From JAOTZA01 sp965224065 (GTDB lineage: Bacteria > Acidobacteriota > Thermoanaerobaculia > Multivoradales > JAHEKO01): 64,000 bases of DNA. The DNA lies in contig CBDCYF010000005.1 in NCBI GenBank assembly GCA_965224065.1, positions 1,984,001-2,048,000 of the forward strand, given 5' to 3'. The notes beneath the pieces are model-generated. The model was not told where the DNA came from. It ran no database searches and was given only the letters and a program-made list of their open reading frames with translations. A program made the translations under genes and the position numbers. Positions 1 through 7,802 of the stretch are shown piece after piece; position 1 is the stretch's first letter, and every line of letters starts with the position of its first letter.

Positions 1-180
1 GGAGGCGCCCGGGAGCTTCAAGTCGGTCAACACCAGGTCGTAGTCCCGCGACCGGATCTCTTCGATGCCGCTTTCTCCATCGGCGGCGGCCACAACCTCG
101 TAACCCTCCTGACCGAGCGCGGTGGCCAGCATCCGGCGCAGCGAGTCCCGGTCTTCGACCAGCAGAATGGTCGCGCTCAC
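1..180 (-). CDS. Response regulator, receiver domain (partial, runs off window)
   Basis: Only the first 60 residues are in the window. They form the start of a CheY-like receiver domain: strand LLVED with the acidic pair E9-D10, and the strand LVLTDLKLPG carrying the likely phospho-acceptor D53. The output domain is outside the window, so the promoter or enzyme it controls is unknown; the sequence style (GYEVVAAADGESG) is like NtrC-family regulators, but that is a guess. The GTG start at 180 overlaps the TGA stop of selA in a GTGA four-base overlap, so it is probably translated from the same message. Confidence 0.85.
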   Translation of the reverse strand, partial: MSATILLVEDRDSLRRMLATALGQEGYEVVAAADGESGIEEIRSRDYDLVLTDLKLPGAS

Positions 181-1544
181 GACCGGAGCGCCGCCTGCAC
201 CGAGGTGACCAGGACTTCATCATCGGCCGGATTCACGGTGCGCAAGTCGAGGACCAAGCGGCCGTGACGAATGTAGCCCACGACCGGTGGCTCGGCCGCG
301 CGCAGCTCCGCCAGCAGGACCGGACTCTCGGGCAGGGCCAGCGCCTCGCCGACAATGGCCTCGGCGGGTGCCGCGCCCCCGCCGACAAAGGCCTCGGCCT
401 CGACCACCTCGGCTCCGATCCGCGCACCGACTGACTCCAGACGGGGCCGGAGCTCTCGCGGATCCGCCCACAGACGGTCCAGCGGCAGCTCGGAGCCGGC
501 CAGATGGAGCCGCAGCACCGCCGCCAGCGCCGTCAAGGCCGTTCGGTCGGGACGCAGCGCCCGGTACAGCGGATGGCGGCGGCACCTCTCCACCAGATCG
601 GAGCGTCCGACGATCAAGCCGGCCTGGGGCCCACCGAGCACCTTGTCGCCGCTGCCACAGGCCAGGTCGCAGCCGTCGGCGATCAGCTCCGACAGACTCG
701 GGTGACCGGCGAGCTGGGGCGCCTTGTGCGGTCTCAGAAGACCGGCGCCCTCATCCGCCACCACCGGGATGCCGTGCCGTTTGCCAAGCGCCACGAGCTC
801 GCCCGGTGCGACGGCTTCGACAAAACCCACCTGCCGATAGTTGCTGGTGTGGACCTTGAGCAGCAGACCGGTGTCCGGACCGATCGCGCGCTCGTAGTCG
901 GACGCGCGGGTCCGGTTGGTCGTTCCGACTTCGACCAGCTCGACCCCGGCCGCCTGCAGGATGTCCGGGATACGAAACGAACCGCCGATCTCGACCAGCT
1001 CGCCACGGGAGACGATCACCTCTCGACCCTGAGAGCAGGCCGACAGGATCAGCACCAGGGCGGCGGCGTTGTTGTTGACCACCAGGGCCGACTCGGCGCC
1101 GGTCAGGGCGCACAAGAGCGCGGCGACGCTGTCGTTACGGTCCCCTCGCTCGCCGCGCCCCAGATCGAATTCGAGATCGCACGATGCATCCAGCAAAGCG
1201 GGGAGCGCCGACGCCACTGCCGGGGGCAGCGGAGCCCTGCCGAGATTGGTGTGGAGAAAGACCCCGGTGGCGTTCAGAACCCGCCGAATCGGCGATCCGA
1301 GGGTCCTCTCCAGACCCTCGCGAACACGGCCGGCGAGGGCCGCGACTCGCTCGTCGGTGTCCACCGATTCCGACCCGCCGCCGGCCCGGATCTCGCCCCG
1401 CAGCCGTTCCAGCTCGGAGCGGATTTGGACGCGCACCTGGTCTCTGCCGTATAATAGGAGGGTTGCGCTAAACTCCTGTCGGCTAAGGAGAAAATCGACC
1501 GAGGGGAGCTCGCGCAACGGATTGCCGGAGACCTGCTGGACCAT
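177..1544 (-). CDS. selA: L-seryl-tRNA(Sec) selenium transferase SelA
   Basis: SelA is a PLP enzyme that converts Ser-tRNA(Sec) to Sec-tRNA(Sec) with selenophosphate, in the cytoplasm. The 455-residue length is typical of the family. Family marks seen are the N-terminal LRELPSVDFLL, the block VLNATGVFLHTNLGRAPL near residue 90, VVNNNAAALVLIL near 155, and GSGDKVLGGPQAGLIVG with the PLP-binding Lys near residue 301. It implies that this genome makes selenoproteins; selB, selC and selD are not in the window. The ATG at 1544 sits only three bases from the ATG of the divergent gene. The 3' end overlaps the start of a response regulator. Confidence 0.95.
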   Translation of the reverse strand: MVQQVSGNPLRELPSVDFLLSRQEFSATLLLYGRDQVRVQIRSELERLRGEIRAGGGSESVDTDERVAALAGRVREGLERTLGSPIRRVLNATGVFLHTNLGRAPLPPAVASALPALLDASCDLEFDLGRGERGDRNDSVAALLCALTGAESALVVNNNAAALVLILSACSQGREVIVSRGELVEIGGSFRIPDILQAAGVELVEVGTTNRTRASDYERAIGPDTGLLLKVHTSNYRQVGFVEAVAPGELVALGKRHGIPVVADEGAGLLRPHKAPQLAGHPSLSELIADGCDLACGSGDKVLGGPQAGLIVGRSDLVERCRRHPLYRALRPDRTALTALAAVLRLHLAGSELPLDRLWADPRELRPRLESVGARIGAEVVEAEAFVGGGAAPAEAIVGEALALPESPVLLAELRAAEPPVVGYIRHGRLVLDLRTVNPADDEVLVTSVQAALRS

Positions 1545-1547
1545 CGA

Positions 1548-2123
1548 ATGTCCATTCTAGGGGATCGAAGCGTGGCCGAGAATTCGAGCGTAATGCTGGA
1601 CCTGCTCGAGGGCGGGATTCGGCGCCTCAAGATCGATTTCGACCGCTTCTTCAACGGCGCCCTCCCACTGCCGCCGGAAGACCAGCGCAAGGAGGTCAAA
1701 CGAATGCTGCGGGAAGCGCGCTCGCGCCGGCTCCCGACGTTTGCCGAGCGGTTTCATCTCAACACTCTCGAGGCCCGGTTCAACACCCTCAACGAGCTTT
1801 TCAACCGTAGGCTCCGCGAACTCGAGACGATTGGCACCGCACCGAGCGCCAAAACCGGAGCGGCGCCCGTGTTTCCCGCCGCCGGTCTGGTGGTCGGCAC
1901 GAGCCCGGATCTCTCGGCCGTGACCGCGATCTACAACGAGCTCTACACATCCGGCGGCCGGCAGGCCAAGACCGATTTCGACAGCTTTCACAGTTATCTG
2001 CGACAGCAGATCGACACCCTGCGCAAACGCACCGGGTGCGAGCAAGTACGCTTCCGCGTGACGTCGGCCAACGGACAGCCCACACTCAAGGCCAAGCCCA
2101 TCAAGCTGGCGGCGGCCGATTAG
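1548..2123 (+). CDS. Conserved hypothetical protein, MXAN_5187-like
   Basis: 191 residues, no signal peptide or membrane segment. An N-terminal helical part (RRLKIDFDRFFNGALPLPPE, then charged helices with RFNTLNELFNRRLRELE) is followed by a Pro/Ala linker. A C-terminal globular part follows (DFDSFHSYLRQQIDTLRKRT, then CEQVRFRVTSANGQPTLKAKPI). From memory this resembles the MXAN_5187 C-terminal domain family of myxobacteria and acidobacteria, whose function is not known to me. The start at 1548 is three bases from the selA start; Met16 at 1593 would be an alternative start leaving room for a promoter. A TPR protein follows 11 bases downstream, so the two are probably co-transcribed. Confidence 0.7.
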   Translation: MSILGDRSVAENSSVMLDLLEGGIRRLKIDFDRFFNGALPLPPEDQRKEVKRMLREARSRRLPTFAERFHLNTLEARFNTLNELFNRRLRELETIGTAPSAKTGAAPVFPAAGLVVGTSPDLSAVTAIYNELYTSGGRQAKTDFDSFHSYLRQQIDTLRKRTGCEQVRFRVTSANGQPTLKAKPIKLAAAD

Positions 2124-2134
2124 GAGCCCACTGG

Positions 2135-2902
2135 ATGAAGCCAAAAAAGACCGCCTTGGAAACAGTCTCCCGCCTCCTCCGCGGCGGCATGGGCTGTTTT
2201 CTGCTGGTGGCGATCCTGCCGGGCCAGCCGCTCGAGGCCGGCGTCCGGGCCGACGTGCAACGCGCGCTCGACGTGCAGCACGAGCTGGTCGAGAAAAGGC
2301 CTCATCGGAGCGGGCTGTGGAACGACTTGGGAAATCTCCTGGTGCTCGCCGACCGGGTCACAGAAGCGGAGGAAGCCTACCGCCGCAGCCTCGAGATCGC
2401 GCCCGACTCGATCACCACACGCTACAACCTGGCGCTTCTCTTCCAGGAAACCGGGCGCGCTCGCAAATCCAGGCGGGCCTTGAAGCAAGTGCTCAAAAAG
2501 AGCCCCAACCACGCCTGGTCGCACTACCACCTGGCCGTCGCCTATGCCGAGACCGGGCAGCGTGTTCCGGCGGTGAAGCACTACGCGCGCGCCGTGCGCC
2601 TCGAGCCGCGGCTGACCGACCCGCGCTACAACCCGCACATCCTCGACAACCACCTGGCGGCGCACGCGGTGCTTGTGGCGTACTCCGATCTTCCGGCGGC
2701 GGAGTTGGCCCCCCGGCTCTACCAGAACCGGACCCGCATCGTCGAGACGATGATTGGCGCCGACGAGGACTCGAGACAGTTGCCGGAGATGGAGCCGGCG
2801 GCGGTCGAAGGCGCTGAAACGACCGCCGAGGCCGCGGAGCCCGAGCCGCGCAAGCAGCGCAAGGCGAGACGGCAGCGAAAGAGAAAGCGCGAAGACGGCT
2901 GA
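2135..2902 (+). CDS. TPR-repeat protein with N-terminal signal/anchor
   Basis: 255 residues. The ATG at 2135 was chosen because a TAGGAG ribosome site (2121-2126) lies just upstream, and the following GGMGCFLLVAILPG makes a signal peptide or anchor. Residues about 40-170 contain three to four tetratricopeptide repeats (WNDLGNLLVLADRVTEAEEA, then YNLALLFQETGRARKSRRAL, then HYHLAVAYAETGQ). The C-terminal tail is acidic then strongly basic (KQRKARRQRKRKRE). TPRs mediate protein-protein contacts; the partner cannot be told from sequence. Convergent with the TldE-like gene, 13 bases away. Confidence 0.75.
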   Translation: MKPKKTALETVSRLLRGGMGCFLLVAILPGQPLEAGVRADVQRALDVQHELVEKRPHRSGLWNDLGNLLVLADRVTEAEEAYRRSLEIAPDSITTRYNLALLFQETGRARKSRRALKQVLKKSPNHAWSHYHLAVAYAETGQRVPAVKHYARAVRLEPRLTDPRYNPHILDNHLAAHAVLVAYSDLPAAELAPRLYQNRTRIVETMIGADEDSRQLPEMEPAAVEGAETTAEAAEPEPRKQRKARRQRKRKREDG

Positions 2903-2915
2903 GAAGGGCCGTTCG

Positions 2916-4238
2916 TTAGCCTTCCACCAGCTCCAGACCGGATACCAGCAGAGAGGGCGAGCCGACCAGCGCGCCCAGCGGGAAGAACGTCAGGTCGCGG
3001 GCGACTGCGCGGACACCCTCGAGCAGCGAGGTCACCTTCCCCGACAAGACAGCCCGTGAGACACGCTGCACCGGGCGGCCCGAGCGCACTTCGAAGCCGC
3101 AAGCCGGCAGACGGAAGTGGTTGTTCTCCAGATCGAGCACTGGCGGCCCGAGCACGTCGGTCAGGTAATAACCGCGCGCCAGATCCGCCAGCAGCGTGGC
3201 GACTCGCACCGCCGGGTCCGCCTGGATAAATAGGTGCGAAGCGCCGAGTCGCGGCAGATCGCGCCAGCCGGCCCGCCTCAGGCAACCCGCGGCGCTGGCC
3301 GGCGCCTTGCCGGAGTCCTCCTGAAACCACGTGCGAAGCGGCTGTTTGTAGACACCCTCTTCGACCAGCACAAGAGGTCGTGTCGGAACCCCCTCGCCGT
3401 CGACCGGCGCGGTCAACAGTCCGTCGGCCAGCGAGCCGTCGTCGACGATGGTGACCGTGGGCGCCGCAAACCGGGCCGACCGGCCGCCGTCGAGCGCGCG
3501 GGCGCGGGCGGCACCCTCAGGGCCCACGAGGAGCGGCCGAAGCCCGGCCAGAATCCTCGCGCCGACGACCGGGCCGAGCAAGACGTCGGCCCGGTCGCGC
3601 TCCACCCGCCGGCCTTCGCGATGAAGGACCAGCCGATCCGCCAGCCGGCGTACCAGCATCCTCGGATGGAAACGCTTCGCCTCGCGTTCGCTGTAGAGCT
3701 CGACGATCGAGCCCCGACCGGCGTCGGGGTCGAGGGCCTCGAGAAACAGGGTCGCGACCCGGCCCTTGTGGCTCGCCTCGACGCCCCGCGAGTTGGCGAT
3801 CTCGACGTCGCTCCGTCCGTCTTCCAGAACCGCGCGCAACAACCGCGCGCTCGGCAGCTCCTTGCCGAGCTCGCGCTTGCAGACTTCCAGGAGCTCCCTC
3901 GCCTCGCTCTCGACCATGAGGGGCGCTTCGAGGTCGGCCGGCGGCTTCCAGTCTGTGGGCGCCACCGGATAGGGCAACTGGATCGGAAAACCGTCGGGCT
4001 CCGGCCAGGGGCCCTCCAGCGATAGATCGCCGGTCCCGGCGACAAACAAAGAGGACCGGCGGCCGCTCGCTCGGACCGCCCAGCCCCGCTCGTCGTGCCG
4101 CAAGGAACACGAGCTCGACTCGTCCAGCTCATAGCGCCGGACCCGGCCTTTTTTGAGATAGACCTCGACCTCCTCGAGACCGCTCTCCGCCAGGCTCGGA
4201 CAGGCGGTCTCCACCGCGCGACGGGCTTCGCCGCTCAC
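2916..4238 (-). CDS. TldE/PmbA-type metalloprotease subunit
   Basis: 440 residues of the TldD/PmbA (U62) family. In the known TldD-TldE heterodimer, the E subunit lacks the zinc motif and helps thread peptide substrates into TldD. No HExxxH is present here, which fits the non-catalytic role. Family features include the repeated beta strands of the N-terminal half, GSIVELYSEREAKRFHP and the C-terminal VLDLENNHFRLPACGFEV with SGLELVEG at the end. The GTG at 4238 overlaps the TGA of the catalytic partner (GTGA), so I chose that start over a longer open frame to 4322; the two chains are clearly coupled. The substrate is unknown; the family processes microcin-like or RiPP peptides and degrades unfolded peptides. 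Confidence 0.85.
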   Translation of the reverse strand: MSGEARRAVETACPSLAESGLEEVEVYLKKGRVRRYELDESSSCSLRHDERGWAVRASGRRSSLFVAGTGDLSLEGPWPEPDGFPIQLPYPVAPTDWKPPADLEAPLMVESEARELLEVCKRELGKELPSARLLRAVLEDGRSDVEIANSRGVEASHKGRVATLFLEALDPDAGRGSIVELYSEREAKRFHPRMLVRRLADRLVLHREGRRVERDRADVLLGPVVGARILAGLRPLLVGPEGAARARALDGGRSARFAAPTVTIVDDGSLADGLLTAPVDGEGVPTRPLVLVEEGVYKQPLRTWFQEDSGKAPASAAGCLRRAGWRDLPRLGASHLFIQADPAVRVATLLADLARGYYLTDVLGPPVLDLENNHFRLPACGFEVRSGRPVQRVSRAVLSGKVTSLLEGVRAVARDLTFFPLGALVGSPSLLVSGLELVEG

Positions 4239-5566
4239 GCCACCGCCTCCACCGGCAGATCTTCGAGCAACAGGGCCGCGCTGGTGGCCCAGACCGGCAT
4301 CTTGTAGCCCGCCTTGGCGCACCAGCCGGCGCCTGCAAAGCGGGCCTCGTCACCCACCGCCGCCACCGACCGGAGAACATCCGAAACGCGACCCCGAAAC
4401 CGGCAGGGACCGACGTAGTCGGCTGGGCCATCGCTTCCGATAACCCTGCCGTACGGGAACGTCAGGCTGAATTCGCCGGCAACGGGATCGAGGCGGCCGC
4501 TCGAGGCCTCGGGCAGATACAGGCCGCCCCGGGCGGCCTCGAACAGTCCGGTCTCGCTGCTCTCTCCCGCCAGCAGCTCCAGATGGGTCGAGCGCGGCAC
4601 CGGTGGCGAGTGCCGGTCGGCTCGCCGGCCCGCGCCCGGAGACAGGCGCTCGGAGCCGCCGGCAAACCGGAGATCGGCCAGCGGCTCACGGATCCGGCCT
4701 CCCTTGAGCAGCCAGCGGCGTACCACCGGAACGCCCTCGTCGTCAAAGCGGCGCGCCACCCCGGCCGGCGCCCCGGCCGGATCGTCGAGGATGTCCAGCG
4801 GCGGGCTTCCCAGCTCGAACCCGCGGGCCGCCTCGGGTCGCCCGCTCAGGACGAGCGTGTCAGCCTCCAGGGTGTGCGCCACCGCTTCGTGGAGCAGCAC
4901 GGCGGCCGCCGCGGGCCCGAGCACGAGCGGCCCCCGCCGGCTCCGGGGGCCCTGGCCGTGCTGGGCCAGAAAATGGGCCACCAGGCTGTCAGCGAAGAGA
5001 TCCGCCGAGCCCCCGGTCAGGTCCGGCAGCAGCCCGCCACAGCGGCCCCATGGCAAATCGGCCCGCACGCTGTAGAACAGTTCCTCCTCCGGCCCGGACA
5101 CCAACCGCTCGCCCGCCACCTGAACCCAGCGGCGGTGGCGGCGGACGGTCAATTGCAGCGGAAACGCGACGTGGGCCTCCCGAACCCGCCGCTCGACCTC
5201 AAGAGGAAAACCGCGCACTTCGTCCGCCCGGAGCGCCTCGGTCTCCGGAGGCGGCAGTCCCTCCGGGGGTGGGTAGGCCATGGTCGGCCGGGCTCGCGCC
5301 ACCTCCCGCAGCGCATGGGCAAACTCGGCCGGATCGAGGTTGTCCCGGGACGAGAGCCAGCTTGATTCGTCGCGCAACAGCCGGACGGCGAACCCCTCCT
5401 CCCGCCGCACCACAAACCCGGGATCGTCGCCGCCGGCGCCGCGGCCGCTGCCGACCTCCACCTCTTCCCGGCGCTCCAGAAAGACATCCGCTACATCTCC
5501 CGGTCGCTCGGCCACCTGCGCCAAGCTTCGGCCGAGGGCGGATGCGTCCAGCCGCGAGAATGGCAT
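4235..5566 (-). CDS. tldD: TldD-type zinc metalloprotease
   Basis: 443 residues. The zinc motif HEAVAH (His226, Glu227, His231) is followed by TLEAD, matching the HExxxHxxEAD signature of catalytic TldD chains. The frame stays open far upstream into the divergent carboxylase gene; I chose the ATG at 5566 because MPFSRLDASALG begins the family-like N-terminus and the extension would overlap the carboxylase coding sequence. TldD/TldE is a cytoplasmic peptidase that cleaves unstructured peptides, including RiPP leader peptides. No precursor peptide or RiPP enzyme is visible nearby, so a general peptide-degrading role is as likely. Four-base overlap with the TldE-like gene. Confidence 0.88.
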   Translation of the reverse strand: MPFSRLDASALGRSLAQVAERPGDVADVFLERREEVEVGSGRGAGGDDPGFVVRREEGFAVRLLRDESSWLSSRDNLDPAEFAHALREVARARPTMAYPPPEGLPPPETEALRADEVRGFPLEVERRVREAHVAFPLQLTVRRHRRWVQVAGERLVSGPEEELFYSVRADLPWGRCGGLLPDLTGGSADLFADSLVAHFLAQHGQGPRSRRGPLVLGPAAAAVLLHEAVAHTLEADTLVLSGRPEAARGFELGSPPLDILDDPAGAPAGVARRFDDEGVPVVRRWLLKGGRIREPLADLRFAGGSERLSPGAGRRADRHSPPVPRSTHLELLAGESSETGLFEAARGGLYLPEASSGRLDPVAGEFSLTFPYGRVIGSDGPADYVGPCRFRGRVSDVLRSVAAVGDEARFAGAGWCAKAGYKMPVWATSAALLLEDLPVEAVA

Positions 5567-5689
5567 CTGCGGATTTTCGCATGGGACTGGAGGGCGCGAC
5601 CTCGATATGATCTTCGGGCACCCCAACCGCGTCGTGGCGAGTGGCTCTCCGTACGGGTCGTCGTCCGGGCTCTGAGCGAGGTAGGAAGA

Positions 5690-7258
5690 TTGAGCACCAA
5701 ACCGTCCGTGGAACGAGCCCGGCTCGAAGAGCTCGAGCGCCGGCGGCAAGCCGCCCGGCTCGGAGGCGGTCCGGAGCGCATCGAACGACAGCACGCGGCG
5801 GGAAAGCTCACCGCGCGGGAACGGATCGAGCTGCTTCTCGACCCGGGCTCGTTTGTCGAGGTCGATGCCCTGGTGACGCACCGCTGCCGGGACTTCGGCA
5901 TGGAGAAAAAGACCGTGCCGGGTGACGGCGTGGTCAGCGGCTACGGCACGATCGACAACCGGCTGGTCTATGTCTTCGCCCAGGACTTTACGGTCTTTGG
6001 CGGCTCGCTCTCGGAGACCAACGCCCGCAAGATCACCAAGATCATGGATCTGGCGGTCGAAAACGGGGCTCCGGTGATCGGGCTCAACGACTCCGGCGGG
6101 GCCCGTATTCAGGAAGGCGTCGCGTCGCTCGGCGGCTACGCCGACATCTTCTTGCGCAACACCCTGGCCTCCGGGGTGGTACCTCAAATCAGCGCCATCA
6201 TGGGGCCGTGCGCCGGCGGCGCCGTCTACTCGCCCGCCATCACCGATTTCATCTTTATGGTCGAGGGAACGAGCTATATGTTCGTTACCGGCCCCGACGT
6301 CATCAAGACCGTCACTCACGAGGAAGTCACCAAGGAGGAGCTCGGGGGTGCGTCGACCCACGCCTCCAAAAGCGGCGTCTGCCACTTCACCGTCGCCAAC
6401 GACGCCGCCTGCCTGCTGGCGATCCGCGAGCTGCTGTCGTTTCTACCCAGCAACAACCTCGAAGACCCGCCCCCGGGAGCCAGCGAAGATCCCGCCGATC
6501 GGGAAGAGCCCGAGCTCGACGGCCTGATACCGGACGATCCCAACAAGCCCTACGACATCAAGGCGCTGATCACCGCGGTCGTCGACGATCGCAATTTCTA
6601 CGAGGTCCAGGAGTCCTACGCCAGAAACATCGTCGTCGGCTTCGCCCGGTTTGCCAACCAGGCGGTGGGCGTGATCGCCAATCAACCCGCTTATCTCGCC
6701 GGGGTGCTCGACATCGACGCGTCGCTCAAGGCCACCCGCTTTGTTCGCTTCTGCGACGCCTTCAACCTCCCGCTGGTTACCTTTGAGGACGTCCCGGGGT
6801 TTCTCCCCGGGACACGGCAGGAGTTCGGAGGCATCATCAAGCACGGCGCCAAGCTGCTCTACGCCTTTGCCGAAGCCACGGTTCCCAAGATCACCGTCAT
6901 CACCCGCAAGGCCTACGGGGGGGCCTATTGCGTCATGTCGTCCAAGCACCTGCGAACCGATGTCAATCTCGCCTACCCGAGCGCCGAGATCGCCGTCATG
7001 GGACCCGAGGGAGCCGTCAACATCCTCTACCGGCGTGAGCTCGCCGACGCCGGCGCCGACCGGGACGAGGTGCGCGAGCGGCTGACCGCCGACTACCGGG
7101 AGAAGTTCTCCAACCCGTACATCGCCGCCGAGCGCGGCTTTGTCGACGCCATCATCGAGCCCCGAGAGACCCGCGCGCACGTCGTGCGCGCCTTGCGCCA
7201 ACTGACCGGAAAGCGCCAGCGGCTGCCCAACAAGAAGCACGGCAATCTGCCCATCTAG
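5690..7258 (+). CDS. pccB: Acyl-CoA carboxylase carboxyltransferase (beta) chain, propionyl-CoA type
   Basis: 522 residues, normal for the biotin-dependent propionyl/acetyl-CoA carboxylase beta chain. It transfers carboxyl from carboxybiotin to acyl-CoA. Crotonase-fold halves are marked by GLNDSGGARIQEGV and IMGPCAGGAVYSPAITDFIF in the N-half, and by GFLPGTRQEFGGIIKHGAKLL plus KAYGGAYCVMSSKHLRTD in the C-half. The end LPNKKHGNLPI is typical of PccB/MmdA. The TTG start at 5690 follows an AGGAAG ribosome site. No biotin carboxylase or biotin carrier gene is adjacent, so methylmalonyl-CoA decarboxylase alpha is an alternative. Likely role: propionate, odd-chain fatty-acid or branched amino-acid catabolism. 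Confidence 0.9.
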   Translation: MSTKPSVERARLEELERRRQAARLGGGPERIERQHAAGKLTARERIELLLDPGSFVEVDALVTHRCRDFGMEKKTVPGDGVVSGYGTIDNRLVYVFAQDFTVFGGSLSETNARKITKIMDLAVENGAPVIGLNDSGGARIQEGVASLGGYADIFLRNTLASGVVPQISAIMGPCAGGAVYSPAITDFIFMVEGTSYMFVTGPDVIKTVTHEEVTKEELGGASTHASKSGVCHFTVANDAACLLAIRELLSFLPSNNLEDPPPGASEDPADREEPELDGLIPDDPNKPYDIKALITAVVDDRNFYEVQESYARNIVVGFARFANQAVGVIANQPAYLAGVLDIDASLKATRFVRFCDAFNLPLVTFEDVPGFLPGTRQEFGGIIKHGAKLLYAFAEATVPKITVITRKAYGGAYCVMSSKHLRTDVNLAYPSAEIAVMGPEGAVNILYRRELADAGADRDEVRERLTADYREKFSNPYIAAERGFVDAIIEPRETRAHVVRALRQLTGKRQRLPNKKHGNLPI

Positions 7259-7338
7259 ACCGATCCTCTCTCTTGACAGCCAACCGGCTCTAAGACAAGC
7301 TCCGCGGGCCGACCCGGTCGGGGCGGCCGTCAAAAGAA

Positions 7339-7794
7339 ATGCGCGAAAAAGACAGAAAGCTCCGGCGCAGACGCCAGCGTCGCCAGAAACGACTCAAGAA
7401 GCGGCGCCGCGAGCTGTTGGCCGAGGCGCGCAAACGGCCTACCGCATCGAAGCGCTCGGTCAAAAAACCGGCCCCGGCGCCGGCAAAACCGGATTCGGCC
7501 AAAGCGGATGACGCCACAGCCGAGGTAGCCGAAAAGACCGAAGAGAAAAAGCCCGCGGCCGCCAAAAAGAAAACCGCAGCCAAGAAGAAAACGACCAAAA
7601 AGAAGACCACGGTAAAGAAGACTTCCACCAAGAAAAAGACTGCGGCCAAGAAAAAGACCGCAGCCAAGAAAAAAACCGTGGCCAAGAAAAAGACCACGGC
7701 CAAAAAGAAGACCACCAAAAAGACCGCGGCCAAAAAGAAGACCGTCAAGAAGAAGACCGCGGCCAAGAAAACCTCTTCCAAGAAAACCGACTAA
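7339..7794 (+). CDS. Lysine-rich histone H1-like protein
   Basis: 151 residues. The N-terminal 35 residues are an Arg/Lys helix (RRRRQRRQKRLKKRRRE). A short Ala/Pro/Glu linker follows. Residues about 75-151 are a degenerate repeat of AAKKKT/TTKKKT units. This composition is that of bacterial H1-like nucleoid proteins (Hc1, AlgP-like tails) that bind DNA or RNA without sequence preference, so a nucleoid role is likely but not proven. The DNA is a matching minisatellite of aagaaaaagacc-type units, expected to vary in copy number between strains. Its stop is 8 bases from the glyA GTG, suggesting co-expression. Confidence 0.75.
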   Translation: MREKDRKLRRRRQRRQKRLKKRRRELLAEARKRPTASKRSVKKPAPAPAKPDSAKADDATAEVAEKTEEKKPAAAKKKTAAKKKTTKKKTTVKKTSTKKKTAAKKKTAAKKKTVAKKKTTAKKKTTKKTAAKKKTVKKKTAAKKTSSKKTD

Positions 7795-7802
7795 GGCGAC
7801 CC

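Noticed and set aside
504..1454. Plus-strand open frame of 316 codons opposite selA
   Set aside because: selA is certain on the other strand; the translation has no family features.
4239..4322. Longer start for the TldE-like protein
   Set aside because: The extra 28 residues overlap the tldD coding end and are Gly/Arg-rich; GTG 4238 gives a GTGA overlap like other pairs here.
5567..6385. Upstream extension of tldD
   Set aside because: It runs antisense through the carboxylase gene, which is certain on the plus strand.
7273..7301. TTGACA upstream of the histone-like gene as a promoter
   Set aside because: No acceptable -10 at 16-18 bases; TAAGAC is only 12 bases away.
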